64,000 nucleotides of DNA from Dactylorhiza incarnata. Its lineage: Eukaryota > Streptophyta > Magnoliopsida > Asparagales > Orchidaceae. This document shows, one piece after another, positions 43,250-53,858 of this stretch. Location: NCBI GenBank assembly GCA_033032865.1, contig JAWHQI010000064.1, positions 1,488,001 through 1,552,000 of the forward strand, written 5' to 3'. The first letter of the stretch is position 1. Every line of letters starts with the position of its first letter. A program made the position numbers and the translations under genes. A model generated the notes under the pieces. It did not search any database, was not told the origin of the DNA, and worked only from the letters and a program-made list of their open reading frames with translations.

Positions 43250-45358
43250 TGTTGCGGAACACTTAGGGCTCGTGGTAGACCGGTTCACTTGAACCACCTT
43301 AGCTCGTGAGCGAACTAAGCGCGCAAACAGTCAATTAGAGATTTGCTGAGTACACAGAGAGTTTTTAACGTGGAAAACCCGGAAAGGGTAAAAAACCACG
43401 CGACCGGAGCTGTGCCGACCAAACTTCACTATCTTCTGGGGGTTACAACTTGGAAACTAGAACTTGAGCGCGACAGGCCGCTGCTCGTTACAATATTTGG
43501 AGAGAGAGAGAGAACGAGCTCCGAGGGTGACAGGCCACCTCTCGGAAAAACTAAGTCTTTTTCTCTTCTGAGAATGCTAGTCGCCTTTCGGAAGTGAGAC
43601 GGCTAGTCGCCTTTTCCTTCTGAGAATGCTGGTCGCCTTTCGAAAGTGAGAAGGCTAGTCGCCTTTTTCTTCTAAGAATGTTTGTCGCCTTTCGGAAGTG
43701 AGAAGGCTAGTCGCCTTTTCCTTCTGAGAATGCTTGTCGCCTTTCGGAAGTGAGAAGGCTAGTCGCCTTTTCCTTCTGAGAATGCTTGTCGCCTTTCGGA
43801 AGTGAGAAGGCTAGTCACCTTTTCCTTCTGAGAATGCTTGTCGCCTTTAGGAAGTGAGAAGGCTAGTCGCCTTTCGGGATGATGAAGATCTTCAAGTCCA
43901 CGAAGGAGATCTTCAAGCGCCGAAGGAGAATTCCGCAAAAGTCTGCAAGGAGCTCTCCCGGGTCCAGAAGTCAAGGTCCTTTCAAATGAAGCCCTGGGGC
44001 TTCTTTTATAGCTTTAGCCGGGGGCGGTCCGGTAATTTTGTCGTTGGCAGTTTCCATAAAAGCTTGGTGGACGAATCATATTTTTCGATTTGGGGCACAC
44101 GGATCGCCATTTTTCGTAAATGACCACTTTGCCCTTTGGGCAGCTTGGGCGGCTCGGGCAGTTCGGGCAGTTCTGTTGGAGGCGAAAAAGGCGATTGGCC
44201 GTTTCTGAAAAGTGAGAAGCCTGAAAGACAAAAAGTGAGCACGCCGGAAAGACAAAAAGTGAGCACGCCGGAAAGACAAAAAGTGAGACAGTCGGAAAGA
44301 CAAAAAGTGAGACAGTCGGAAAGACAAAAAGTGAGACAGTCGGAAAGACAAAAAGTGAGACAGTCGGAAATACAAAAAGTGAGAATGCTTTGAGCGCGCT
44401 CAGAAGCGTTCTGAGCGCGCAATAAACATGGAAGTGCTTTGAACGCGCTAGGAGGCGTTCTGAGCGCGCGCGAGCGCGGGGGCGTTCTGAGCGCGCTCAG
44501 AAGCGTTCTGAGCGCGCAACGAACATGGAGGCGCTTTGAACGCGCTTGGAGGCGTTCTGAGCGCGCGTAAGCGCGGGGGGCGTTCTGAGCGCGCTCAGAA
44601 GCGTTCTGAGCGCGCGACGAACATGGAAGCGCTTTGAACACGCTTGGAGGCGTTCTGAGCGCGCGTGAGCGCGGAGGCGTTCTGAGCGCGCTCAGAAGCG
44701 AACGGTGGAGCGGGGAGTTGTCCCCCGAATAGAAATTGGGATCCGATGCACCTGACGAGGGGGCGCGACTATGGCAGGGCCCCTTGCGAGCCCCCCTACG
44801 GAAAAAGGCGAGGGGAGGGGGCCGGACCGCACCCTATGGGCGGTGCGGCTGAATCGCACCCCGGGGGGGGGGGGGGGGGTGCGGCTTGGCCGCACCCCGA
44901 GGGGGGTGCGGCTGGGCCGCACCCCTTGAGGGGTGCGGCTTGGCCGCACCCGCCAAGGGGTGCGGCTGGACCGCACCCCCAAGGGGTGCGGCTGGACCGC
45001 ACCCCCAAGGGGGGTGCGGCTTGGCCGCACCCCTTGCGGGTGCGGCTTGGCCGCACCCCTTGAGGGGTGCGGCTGGGCCGCACCCCTTGTGGGGTGCGGC
45101 TCCGCGCGAGCCGCACCCCGAGGGTGTGCGGCGGGGCCGTTCCCCCGCGACGGGGGGCGCTGCCCGTGCGCTACCGTGCGTGCAGTAGCGCGCGCGCTTG
45201 CGGTTTGTTCTCCGCGCGCTTTGTTCCTGGCGGTTGGCGGCGGGAATGACGGGCTCGGTTTCTTCGATTCGAGCGATTGCGTGTTGACCGTTGACCCCAT
45301 CTGTTTTCAGTGGAGTTTTCTCTAGACGCACCCCAATGCCTTTATGGATGGTATAACA
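43250..45358 (-). mobile_element. 3' LTR of the gag-only element
   Basis: 2109 bp, in element orientation TGTTATACCATCC...CCGCAACA. From U3 inward: CpG-rich hairpin array of GGTGCGG/CCGCACC (44835-45150), about 100-bp GCGTTCTGAGCGCGC repeats (44390-44700), a 24-bp AGACAAAAAGTGAGACAGTC array (44218-44390), TATA box CTATAAAAG (44003-44011), then a 52-bp array (43560-43880). Open frames across these arrays are artefacts. Confidence 0.92.
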
Positions 45359-45400
45359 TAAGCCCCCCAAACCTTCGGAGTCTGAGTTTCGGCACAGAGG
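45359..45400 (-). other. PPT of the gag-only element
   Basis: In element orientation AAGGTTTGGGGGGCTTA immediately precedes the 3' LTR TGTTATACC. Z has the near-identical block at 52541-52560. Confidence 0.75.
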
Positions 45401-46018
45401 AGTTCGGAGGTTTTTGATTTTTCTGCGGCAATTCCGACCCTCATCATATTCGAGCGACGCGTTGTACCATGTCATAGGTAAGCTGTTGCGACTTGCGCAA
45501 CGATGAGCCTGTTGTCGTGCGTGCTTTCCGAAAGCCGTTGCTTGGCTCTTGTTGTGGGAGAAATTTATATCTCGCTTTGTTCGGTTGCGAGCTGGTCGCC
45601 CTGTGATTGTGTTGGAGATTGTGACGAGCTTGCCGTTCAGCGTTGAAGCTTGAGTAGCTTGGGAGCGATGCGACGAAGCAACACTGAGGCAAGGTTCCCA
45701 AGCAGCGCTGAGGCGAGGTGCGCAAGGTGTGTTGTCGGGCGTTAGTACCGAAGATCGCGGACTTGAATAGGACCAATTTTAGGACCCCCAAAGTTTCTGC
45801 GAAGGGCTGACGCTTCGCACCGTGACCTAACATGAGGGCGAAGTGCTGACGCTTTGTGTTGTAGTAATGAGGTCACTGGGGGAGGAGAGCGAGCTCTCGC
45901 GTCTGGTGGACGTTGGGTCCTTTGAAAAATATCAGAGCCTCTACTTTGGGACACCCGGTCGTTCTGTTCGGAAGAGCTCGACGTTTTTGTATGACATATA
46001 CAAGCACTTGTTATAGGA
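45401..46018 (-). other. Internal noncoding stretch of the gag-only element
   Basis: Between the PPT and the 46-bp array. It has frames of up to 129 codons (45444-45833) with no recognised domain; I treat it as 3' untranslated sequence. Confidence 0.5.
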
Positions 46019-46806
46019 GTGGTCAGAGTCTCTTGTCGGATGATCCGAACATTCTGTTCTGGGAGAGGTCAGAGTCCTTTGTCGGACAATCTGAACACTC
46101 TGTTCTGGGAGAGGGCAGAGTCCATTGTCGGACAATCTGAACACTCTGTTCTGGGAGAGGGCAGAGTCCTTTGTCGGACAATCTGAACACTCTGTTCTGG
46201 GAGAGGGCAGAGTCCTTTGTCGGACAATCTGAACACTCTGTTCTGGGAGAGGGCAGAGTCCATTGTCGGACAATCTGAACACTCTGTTCTGGGAGAGGGC
46301 AGAGTCCGTTGTCGGACAATCTGAACACTCTGTTCTGGGAGAGGGCAGAGTCCGTTGTCGGACAATCTGAACACTCTGTTCTGGGAGAGGGCAGAGTCCG
46401 TTGTCGGACAATCTGAACACTCTGTTCTGGGAGAGGGCAGAGTCCTTTGTCGGACAATCTGAACACTCTGTTCTGGGAGAGGGCAGAGTCCTTTGTCGGA
46501 CAATCTGAACACTCTGTTCTGGGAGAGGGCAGAGTCCATTGTCGGACAATCTGAACACTCTGTTCTGGGAGAGGGCAGAGTTCGTTGTCGGACAATCTGA
46601 ACACTCTGTTCTGGGAGAGGGCAGTTCTTTGTCGGACAATCTGAACACTCTGTTCTGGGAGAGGGCAGAGTCCTTTGTCGGACAATCTGAACACTCTGTT
46701 CTGGGAGAGGGCAGAGTCCATTGTCGGACAATCTGAACACTCTGTTCTGGGAGAGGGCAGAGTCTATTGTCGGACAATCTGAACACTCTGTGCTGGGAGA
46801 GACAGT
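46019..46806 (-). repeat. 46-bp tandem array, 17 copies
   Basis: The GTCGGACAATCTGAACAC anchor occurs at 46035, 46081, 46127 and every 46 bp to 46769; one copy (46587) is 44 bp. Variation is mostly at one position (TCCTTT, TCCATT, TCCGTT). 46 is not a multiple of three and the unit lacks stops in all minus frames, so three long overlapping minus frames (up to 355 codons, 45941-47008) are open at once. It occupies the place where pol would be. Confidence 0.93.
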
Positions 46807-46958
46807 ACAATTGAAAATGACGCTGGAGGTTTTGGTGCTTGATGAAGAGTAATAAATAAAATGATATTTGTTTGTTACACGAGATACAAGTAGATACGTC
46901 AGGCATAGAACATGCTATTCTTCGGGACTGTCCCTTTGGGGATTGCTCCCCTGCTGGA

Positions 46959-48374
46959 TCATTCTTGACTTGTTGATTCAGGATCCTTGGTTTGGAGAAA
47001 ATTTTCAAGGAGTCCCCGACGTGCGAATCGTTCGATCTCTGCGCTCAGTCGCGAACAATCTTCTGTTTTGTGTCCGCGGCCTCGATGGAAGTCGCAATAT
47101 TTGGATTGGTCTCCGGAATTTTGTGCAAGAGCCCTAGGCCTCTGGAGAGAGGGATGATCATGGATGGCAAGGAGAACGTTAGTCCTGGTTGTGTTCAGGG
47201 GAGTGTAGTCCTGATGTTGGTGAGATCTTCGTCCTCGACTGGAGTTGTCGTGACGCTTGCTGTTCTTATTGGGAACTGTCTGCGGCAGCGACTCCTCTTT
47301 CTTCCTCTTCGAACTCCCCTCGAACTGCCGGCTGTGCGCTTCAATTGCCTCATCTGCTGCTATCTGGGCCTCGACTCGCTGAACGAGGTCGGGATAGCTT
47401 GGTACAGTTTCTCTCATTAGAGCTGAGTAAAATCCACTTGGGCGGAGTCCTCCAAGGAAAACTCCCCGCAGGAGCTCAGGGTCAACTCCTGGGATTTGTC
47501 GGGCCTCCGTAGTGAAGCGTCGGAAAAAATCCTTGAGTGTCTCTCCGTTGTTTTGGCGGATCCCTGAGAGATGGGAGGGATCTCAGACGATTCTGCAGTT
47601 GGCGATGAATTGATCCACGAACTGCTGCGTCATTTCTGTGAAGTTGTTGATGGCCCCATTCGGCAGGGAGTGGAACCAAGTGCGCGCTTGCCCCTTCAAG
47701 GTTGTCGGGAACACCTGACAGAGGAGCTGATCAGGGGCGCTGTAAATCCTCATGATGGTGGTGAAGTGATTGACATGTTCCAATGGGTCGTCCGTCCCGT
47801 CGAATGTTTCGATGTTGGGAAGCTTGAACCCGTTTGGAGCTGGATGGGCCAAGACTTGAGGCGATAGTGGGGAGCCGTGATTAGCGGGACGATGGGCGAG
47901 AGCTGCGTGTCGCCTTGCCTGGTCGTACTCTTCTGCTATCATGTTGCGTATCTCCTCTCGCGTAGTTCTTTCTACCGCTCGACCCGGGACAACTCCTCCT
48001 GGGCGATGGTGATCAGTTTCTGGCCCCCTGGCCGGCGGAGCAGGTTGAACGGAGCCTGCTGCGTCGGAGAACCCTTCTGAGGCTTCTCCTTCTCGAACGG
48101 CCTCCTCGTTCGGGGCATGGTTCGGAACTGGGGGTGGCGGTGCGTTCAGGGCCGGCGGTTGAATCGGGACTTGAGGAGCCCCGAGATTCCTTACGAGAGC
48201 CAACATCTCGGCTTGGTGTTCTTCAATATGCTGCATGCGCACTTCCAGCCCAGCTACGGGAGCAGGCACAGCCTCCTCCCTGGGAGGTGCATTGATAAGC
48301 GAGTGGGAGGGAGCTGGGTCGACGCGCCCCTCCGGCATTGATCCTTCAGTAGTGCGAGCACTCTTTCTTGCCAT
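46959..48374 (-). pseudogene. gag: gag of the gag-only element, single in-frame stop
   Basis: One frame of 472 codons from ATG 48372-48374 (MARKSARTTEG) to 46959, interrupted only by TGA at 47583-47585 (codon 264). Residues about 180-265 form the Tat-type capsid domain (FKLPNIETFDGTDDPLEHVN, CQVFPTTLKGQARTWFHSLP); after the stop it continues with FRRFTTEARQIPGV and SYPDLVQRVEAQIAADEAIE. About residues 427-442 are a zinc knuckle YCDFHRGRGHKTEDC (CX2HX4HX4C). The long Pro/Ala-rich N-terminus resembles other Tat gags. The protein would build particles that package the element RNA. The lesion is one base, so recent activity is plausible; a sequencing error or readthrough is possible. Confidence 0.9.
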
Positions 48375-48399
48375 TGCAGTTGGCCTTCAGAGAGTTTTT

Positions 48400-48427
48400 G
48401 GGAACTTTCCCACAGACGGCGCCAAAC
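48400..48427 (-). promoter_or_regulatory. PBS of the gag-only element
   Basis: The LTR end CGCAACA is followed on the minus strand by GTTTGGCGCCGTCTGTGGG. TGGCGCCGT matches the start of the PBS complementary to the tRNA-Asp 3' end; the later bases differ from it. Confidence 0.7.
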
Positions 48428-50531
48428 TGTTGCGGAACACTTAGGGTTCGTGGTAGACCGGTTCACTTGAACCACCTTAGCTCGTGAGCGAAGTAAGCGC
48501 GCAAACAGTCAATTAGAGATTTGCTGAGTACACAGGGAGTTTTTAACGTGGAAAACCCGGAAAGGGTAAAAAACCACGCGGCCGGAGCTGTGCCGACCAA
48601 ACTTCACTATCTTCTGGGGGTTACAACTTGGAAACTAGAACTTGAGCGCAATAGGCTGCTGCTCGTTACAATATTTGGAGAGAGAGAGAGAACGAGCTCC
48701 GAGGGTGATAGGCCACCTCTCGGAAAAACTAAGTCTTTTTCTCTTCTGAGAATGCTAGTCGCCTTTCGGAAGTGAGACGGCTAGTCGCCTTTTCCTTCTG
48801 AGAATGTTGGTCGCCTTTCGGAAGTGAGAAGGCTAGTCGCCTTTTTCTTCTGAGAATGCTTGTCGCCTTTCGGAAGTGAGAAGGCTAGTCGCCTTTTCCT
48901 TCTGAGAATGCTTGTCGCCTTTCGGAAGTGAGAATGCAAGTCGCCTTTTCCTTCTGAGAATGCTTGTCGCCTTTCAGAAGTGAGAAGGCTAGTCGCCTTT
49001 TCCTTCTGAGAATGCTTGTCGCCTTTCGGAAGTGAGAAGGCTAGTCGCCTTTCGGGATGATGAAGATCTTCAAGTCCACGAAGGAGATCTTCAAGCGCCG
49101 AAGGAGAATTCCGCAAAAGTCTGCAAGGAGCTCTCCCGGGTGCAGAAGTCAAGGTCCTTTCAAATGAAGCCCTGGGGCTCCTTTTATAGCTTTAGCCGGG
49201 GGCGGTCCGGTAATTTTGCCGTTGGCAGTTTCCATAAATGTTTGGTAGACGAATCATATTTTCCGATTTGGGGCACACGGATCGCCATTTTTCGTAAATG
49301 ACCACTTTGCCCTTCGGGCAGCTTGGGCGGCTCGGGCAGTTCGGGCAGTTTTGTTGGAGGCGAAAAAGGCGGCTGGCCGTTCCTGAAAAGTGAGAAGCCT
49401 GAAAGACAAAAAGTGAGCACGCCGGAAAGACAAAAAGTGAGCACGCCGGAAAGACAAAAAGTGAGACAGTCGGAAAGCCAAAAAGTGAGACAGTCAGAAA
49501 GACAAAAAATGAGACAGTCGGAAAGACAAAAAGTGAGACAGTCGGAAAGACAAAAAGTGAGAATGCTTTGAGCGCGCTCAGAAGCGTTCTGAACGCGCAA
49601 TAAACATGGAAGTGCTTTGAACGCGCTAGGAGGCGTTCTGAGCGCGCGCGAGCGCGGGGGTGTTCTGAGCGCGCTCAGAAGCGTTCTGAGCGCGCAACGA
49701 ACATGGAAGCGCTTTGAACGCGCTTGGAGGCGTTCTGAGCGCGCGTAAGCGCGGGGGCGTTCTGAGCGCGCTCAGAAGCGTTCTGAGCGCGCGACGAACA
49801 TGGAAGCGCTTTGAACGCGCTTGGAGGCGTTCTGAGCGCGCGTGAGCGCGGAGGCGTTTTGAGCGCGCTCAGAAGCGAACAGTGGAGCGGGGAGTTGTCC
49901 CCCGAATAGAAATTGGGATCCGATGCACCTGACGAGGGGGCGCGACTATGGCAGGGCCCCTTGCGAGCCCCCCTACGGAAAAAGGCGAGGGGAGGGGGCC
50001 GGACCGCACCCTATGGGCGGTGCGGCTGAATCGCACCCGGGGGGGGGGGTGCGGCTGGGCCGCACCCCCAAGGGGGGTGCGGCTGGGCCGCACCCGCCAA
50101 GGGGTGCGGCTGGACCGCACCCCCAAGGGGGGTGCGGCTTGGCCGCACCCCCTTGAGGGGTGCGGCTGGGCCGCACCCCTTGCAGGTGCGGCTTGGCCAC
50201 ACCCCCAAGGGGGGTGCGGCTTGGCCGCACCCCTTGAGGGGTGCGGCTGGGCCGCACCCCTTGTGGGGTGCGGCTCCGCGCGAGCCGCACCCCAAGGGTG
50301 TGCGGCGGGGCCGTTCCCCCGCGACGGGGGGCGCTGCCCGTGCGCTACCGTGCGTGCGGTAGCGCGCGCGCTTGCGGTTTGTTCTCCGCGCGCTCTGTTC
50401 CTGGCGGTTGGCGGCGGGAATGACGGGCTCGGTTTCTTCGATTCGAGCGATTGCGTGTTGACCGTTGACCCCATCTCTCTTCAGTGGAGTTTTCTCTAGA
50501 CGCACCCAAGGCCTTTATGGATGGTATAACA
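48428..50531 (-). mobile_element. 5' LTR of the gag-only element
   Basis: 2104 bp, same order as the 3' LTR: 52-bp array (48738-49057), TATA CTATAAAAG (49181-49189), 24-bp array (49392-49568), GCGTTCTGAGCGCGC repeats (49570-49875), hairpin array (50030-50312). Substitutions against the other LTR are few in the stretches I compared (two in the first 75 bp); most differences are gain or loss of repeat units. Confidence 0.92.
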
Positions 50532-50536
50532 ACTAT

Positions 50537-51092
50537 ATTTGACAATTTTGAATGTTTCACCAAATACAACTTTTCGCTTTAATGTATAAAGATATACTAT
50601 ATTTACTTATATTAGTTATAAACGTTATAGTTTCCTTTATATATATAATAATTTAGGTGCTTACGTCAACTTGTCAGGTGATATAGTGATTGAGTTTTAT
50701 TTAATATATGGTTGGCTATGTGTTCGTTCCCATCCCAACGCAATTTTGTAAGAATATTATTTTTATTATAAATAATATTAAATTTTCAATATAAATAAGG
50801 ACAAATCATAATTTCAAGTTGTATGACAGTCGTTACCTTAAATTATAGATTAATGACACCATACCTGTATGCACACGAGCTCTAATAAAATTACATGTGA
50901 CTAGATTTGATTTTAGCGAGATCGTATAACTTAAATTAGCCTAATGATTCTCACCATTACACAAAAATATTTCTGCATATATAATACGAGTGACGGACAT
51001 GGGGCTTCGCCCCTACGACCAATCGCGACAGTAACTCGACCGCGATAGGCACGGGGCTTCGTCCATACCAATTAATTAATGAAATTTAAAAT
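50537..51092. repeat. Repeat X copy 2
   Basis: Uninterrupted copy of X (homology from about 50590). It shows the pre-insertion order of the T3 target. It ends where the Z LTR begins at 51093. Contains GGGGCTTCGCCCC-type short palindromes. No coding region or terminal signal identified. Confidence 0.7.
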
Positions 51093-52540
51093 TATTGCAA
51101 ATCGCTCGGGTGCTCTGGTAGACCGGTCGAATTGAACCGCCTTAGCTCGGAAGCAAACATAGCGAGCAAACAGTCAATGAGTGAGTTAGTAAGTGATACG
51201 AAGACTTTTAACGTGGAAAACCCGGAAATAGTGAAAAACCACGCGGCTGGAGCTGTGTCGGCCAACTTCCACTATTTTCTGGGTGGTTACAATTAGAGAT
51301 TGAGAACTCGAGCACGACAGGTCGTTGCTCGTTACAATGGTGGAGAGAGAGAACTCCAAGGGTGACAGACCACCTCTCGGAAAACTAAGTACTTTCTTCT
51401 GAGAACGGGGGTGAGAGCAAAAGTGAGAAAGCTGAGTCGCCTTTGGTGATCTTCGAAGGCTCGAAGAAGATCTTCGAAGATTCGAATGAGATTTTTGACG
51501 GCCGAAGGAGATCTTCAAGCGTCGAAGGAGAATTCCAAGGAAATCTTCAAAGGAGCTCTCTCGGGCGTAGAAGGCAAAGTGTCTTGAAATGAAGGCTCTG
51601 AGCTCCTTTTATAGCTTTGGTCGGGGGTAGCCCGATAATTTTGTCATCGTAACCACCGTAACCACATGACATGCGAATCATGCTGGTCGATTTGGAGCAT
51701 ACGGATCGCCATTTTTCGTAAATGACCATCTTGTCCTTCGGGCAGTTCGGGCAGCTTTGTGGAAGGCGATAAAGTCGATGAACAGGTCCTGCAATTTGAG
51801 AAATTAAGAAATGTTAACTGCGCGCGCGTTCAGAACGTGGAAATGTTCTGACCGCGCGAGGAAGTGTTCTGAGCGCACTAGGAAGTGTTCTGAGCGTGCA
51901 ACGAACACTGGAGCGCTCTGGGCGCGTAATGAACACATGAGCGTTCTGAGCGCGCGAGGACGCGTTCTTAGCGCGCATTGAACACTTAAGCGTTCTGAGC
52001 GCGGGGGGAGCTGGGAAACGAGAAGTCGCGCCCCCAAGGGGGGATTGGGTTTCGGTCGCACCTGTCGGGGAGGTGTGGCCTCGGCCGGACGCTTCACAGG
52101 GCCTCCTGCAGGGGAGGTATGTGATGAGGGGTGCTGCTTGGTCGCACCCAAAGCGAGGTGCGGTTTGACTGCACTTTATGAGAGGTGCGGTTTGGCCGCA
52201 CTCCCCAGGAGGGGTGCGGTTAGGCCGCGCACCTCATGGGGAGGCGGTTCACGCGCTAACGCACGCGCTATCGCGTGCGGTACCATCGTGCGCGTCATGC
52301 GCGGTAGCGCATGTGGTTACGTGCGGTACGACCGCGCGTGGTGCTGTCGCGCGCGGTGGTGTGTGGCCTTGCAGCGCGTACTGCGCGCGCGGTTGTACGG
52401 GTGGTTAGTTGTGGAGATGGTGGGTTTGGTCCACTTTCTCGCTCATCCCCCCATTATCTTTGTGGAGGAGTGGGGTTTTTGACTAACCACCACCCAGTTC
52501 TGTATATATAGATGAGAACCCATAATATGAGTGCATATCA
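51093..52540 (-). mobile_element. 3' LTR of Tat element Z
   Basis: Diverged relative of the gag-only element's LTR: start TATTGC (from TGTTGC), shared GGTAGACCGGT and AACGTGGAAAACCCGGAAA blocks, TATA CTATAAAAGG (51605-51614), GCGTTCTGAGCGCGC repeats (51815-52010), GGTGCGGTTTGGCCGCACT hairpins (52130-52230), and end GCATATCA next to the conserved PPT. Confidence 0.8.
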
Positions 52541-53284
52541 TAAGCCCCGAAACCTTCGAAGTCCGAATTATTGCGTGGAGGAATTTGGAGGTTTTGACAT
52601 TCTTCTTTGTGGTGGCTTGGATTGGAGTCGCTGTCGAGGGGTAGGTGCGAGGTTGTTTTCACTTCATCTTCGACGGTCTCTTCTTGATTCATACAGGCTT
52701 GTGCTAGCGTTTTTTGGAGCTTTGCGACTCTATTGCTCTAGTCATTGTCGAAGCGTTAATCGGGGGACAGGCCCCAGGATGGCCAGTGAAGAGCATATGT
52801 ATTCAAACCGGGGACGAACGTAAGAGGGGAAGGCCCTTACGACGTCGGGACCTTATTGCGGTGGAGAAGGGCGAACCTTCAATTGACGGTAATGCAAAGT
52901 CCCCGGGGCAGGGCCGCGAAGTGGCCGGTGAAGAGCGGGTGTATTCAAACTGGGGACGAACGTAAGAGGGGCAGACCCTTACGACGTCGGGACTTCACTG
53001 CGGTGGAGAAGGACGAACCTTCAATCGACGACAATGTGAAGTCCCCGGGGTACGACCCTGAAGTTAATGATAAAGAGTGTGTGTGACGGTGAAGAAGATA
53101 ATATTATTTTTAATCAAACATAGGTTTAGGTGTTAGAACATATTTTTGCGCGAGTCCGAGCTCGTGGCTTTGTACATAATAGAAGAAAAGTTTGCGCGAG
53201 TCTGAGCTCGCGGTTTTGAACATAATAGAAGATAAGTTTGCGCGAGTCTGAGCTCGCGACTTTTTACATGCTAGAAGATTCAAA
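52541..53284 (-). repeat. Z 3' untranslated region: PPT, 142-bp and 46-bp repeats
   Basis: PPT block at 52541-52560. Two 142-bp units (GGGGACGAACGTAAGAGG at 52810 and 52952; partial beyond). Three 46-bp units (GCGCGAG at 53148, 53194 and 53240), each with stem CGCGAG/CTCGCG. Confidence 0.8.
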
Positions 53285-53525
53285 TTACTGATAAAAGCGG
53301 CACAGATTCTGGGCATTCCAGGTGCGTGGTAGAGTCTTCCCTTCCGCTGTTCTGAGCCTGTATATTCCGGGCTTTACGACGGTAGTGACAACGTATGGAC
53401 CATCCCAAGTTGGCGAGCATTTATCTCCTTGCGGGCTTTTACCGACCGCCTCGATGCTGCATAGGACCAGATAACCTACGTTGATTGGTCTAGGTTTCAC
53501 CCTCTGATCGTAAAGTCGGGCTACA
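53285..53525 (-). pseudogene. Integrase C-terminus of Z
   Basis: The last about 75 codons of a Tat pol: VGYLVLCSIEAVGK, then CSPTWDGPYVVTTVVKPGIY and LPRTWNAQNLCRFYQ, ending at a natural stop. This SH3-like tail closes Tat integrases. The rest is removed by the copia LTR inserted at 53526. Confidence 0.85.
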
Positions 53526-53731
53526 TGTTAGAGCTTGTGTTCCACTTCTCTTAGTTTGAGAATAACAAATCACACTATGTCTTCGATCTTGCTTGTGTTT
53601 ATAATGTGCATGTACTATAGTTAAATAACCCTATGAATAGGATGGTGATTGATGAAGATTCTCTGAAATGTGAGCTAACGCCCTGCGTTAGAAGTTAACG
53701 CCCGACGTTAACATTCGTCGAAAAGGGATGA
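53526..53731 (+). mobile_element. 5' fragment of a copia LTR
   Basis: Starts TGTTAGAGCTTG and parallels the first about 150 bp of the solo LTR at 38837 (GAATAACAAATC, TTGCTTGTGTTTAT). Contains AACGCCCTGCGTTAG/TTAACGCCCGACGTTAA inverted motifs. It is cut by a Tat LTR at 53732. Confidence 0.7.
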
Positions 53732-53858
53732 TGTTGAAACCAATTTCTTAGTCTCTTGTGAAGCTCGGGCCCTCAACAAGTTAAGGGGCAGCTAACCCTT
53801 ACTGATCCCTCGGAAAGAGCAGACTGGAGATTCAGAACTAGACTTAGACCATAGTCGT
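53732..53858 (-). mobile_element. Tat LTR edge fragment
   Basis: TGTTGAAACC...CGGGCCCTCAACAAGTTAA matches the gag-side end of the E1 LTR (2326 onward). It is interrupted at 53859 by the Sirevirus; the remainder would lie beyond the window. Confidence 0.75.

Larger units (their letters stand above)
43245..50536 (-). mobile_element. Complete gag-only Tat-type LTR retrotransposon (43250-50531)
   Basis: Two LTRs (43250-45358 and 48428-50531), a perfect target duplication ACTAT (43245-43249, 50532-50536), a PBS beside the 5' LTR, a PPT beside the 3' LTR, and a 3.07-kb internal region with gag and a 46-bp array but no protease, RT, RNase H or integrase. This fits the class of non-autonomous elements with terminal repeats and gag only (TR-GAG). 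Its mobility must have relied on enzymes from a related element; Z at 51093-53525, with related LTRs and a Tat integrase end, is of the right family. Confidence 0.93.

Noticed and set aside
44006..45475. Open frames of 200 or more codons in the LTRs (also 49184-50505)
   Set aside because: They run through LTR tandem arrays and occur in both LTRs with frame differences; no protein family is recognised.
46019..46806. CRISPR-like regular repeats
   Set aside because: Units are contiguous without unique spacers, and the context is plant retrotransposons.
45941..47008. 355-codon open frame and two overlapping long frames on minus
   Set aside because: They follow the stop-free 46-bp array in three frames. 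No domain is present, and one end overlaps gag out of frame.
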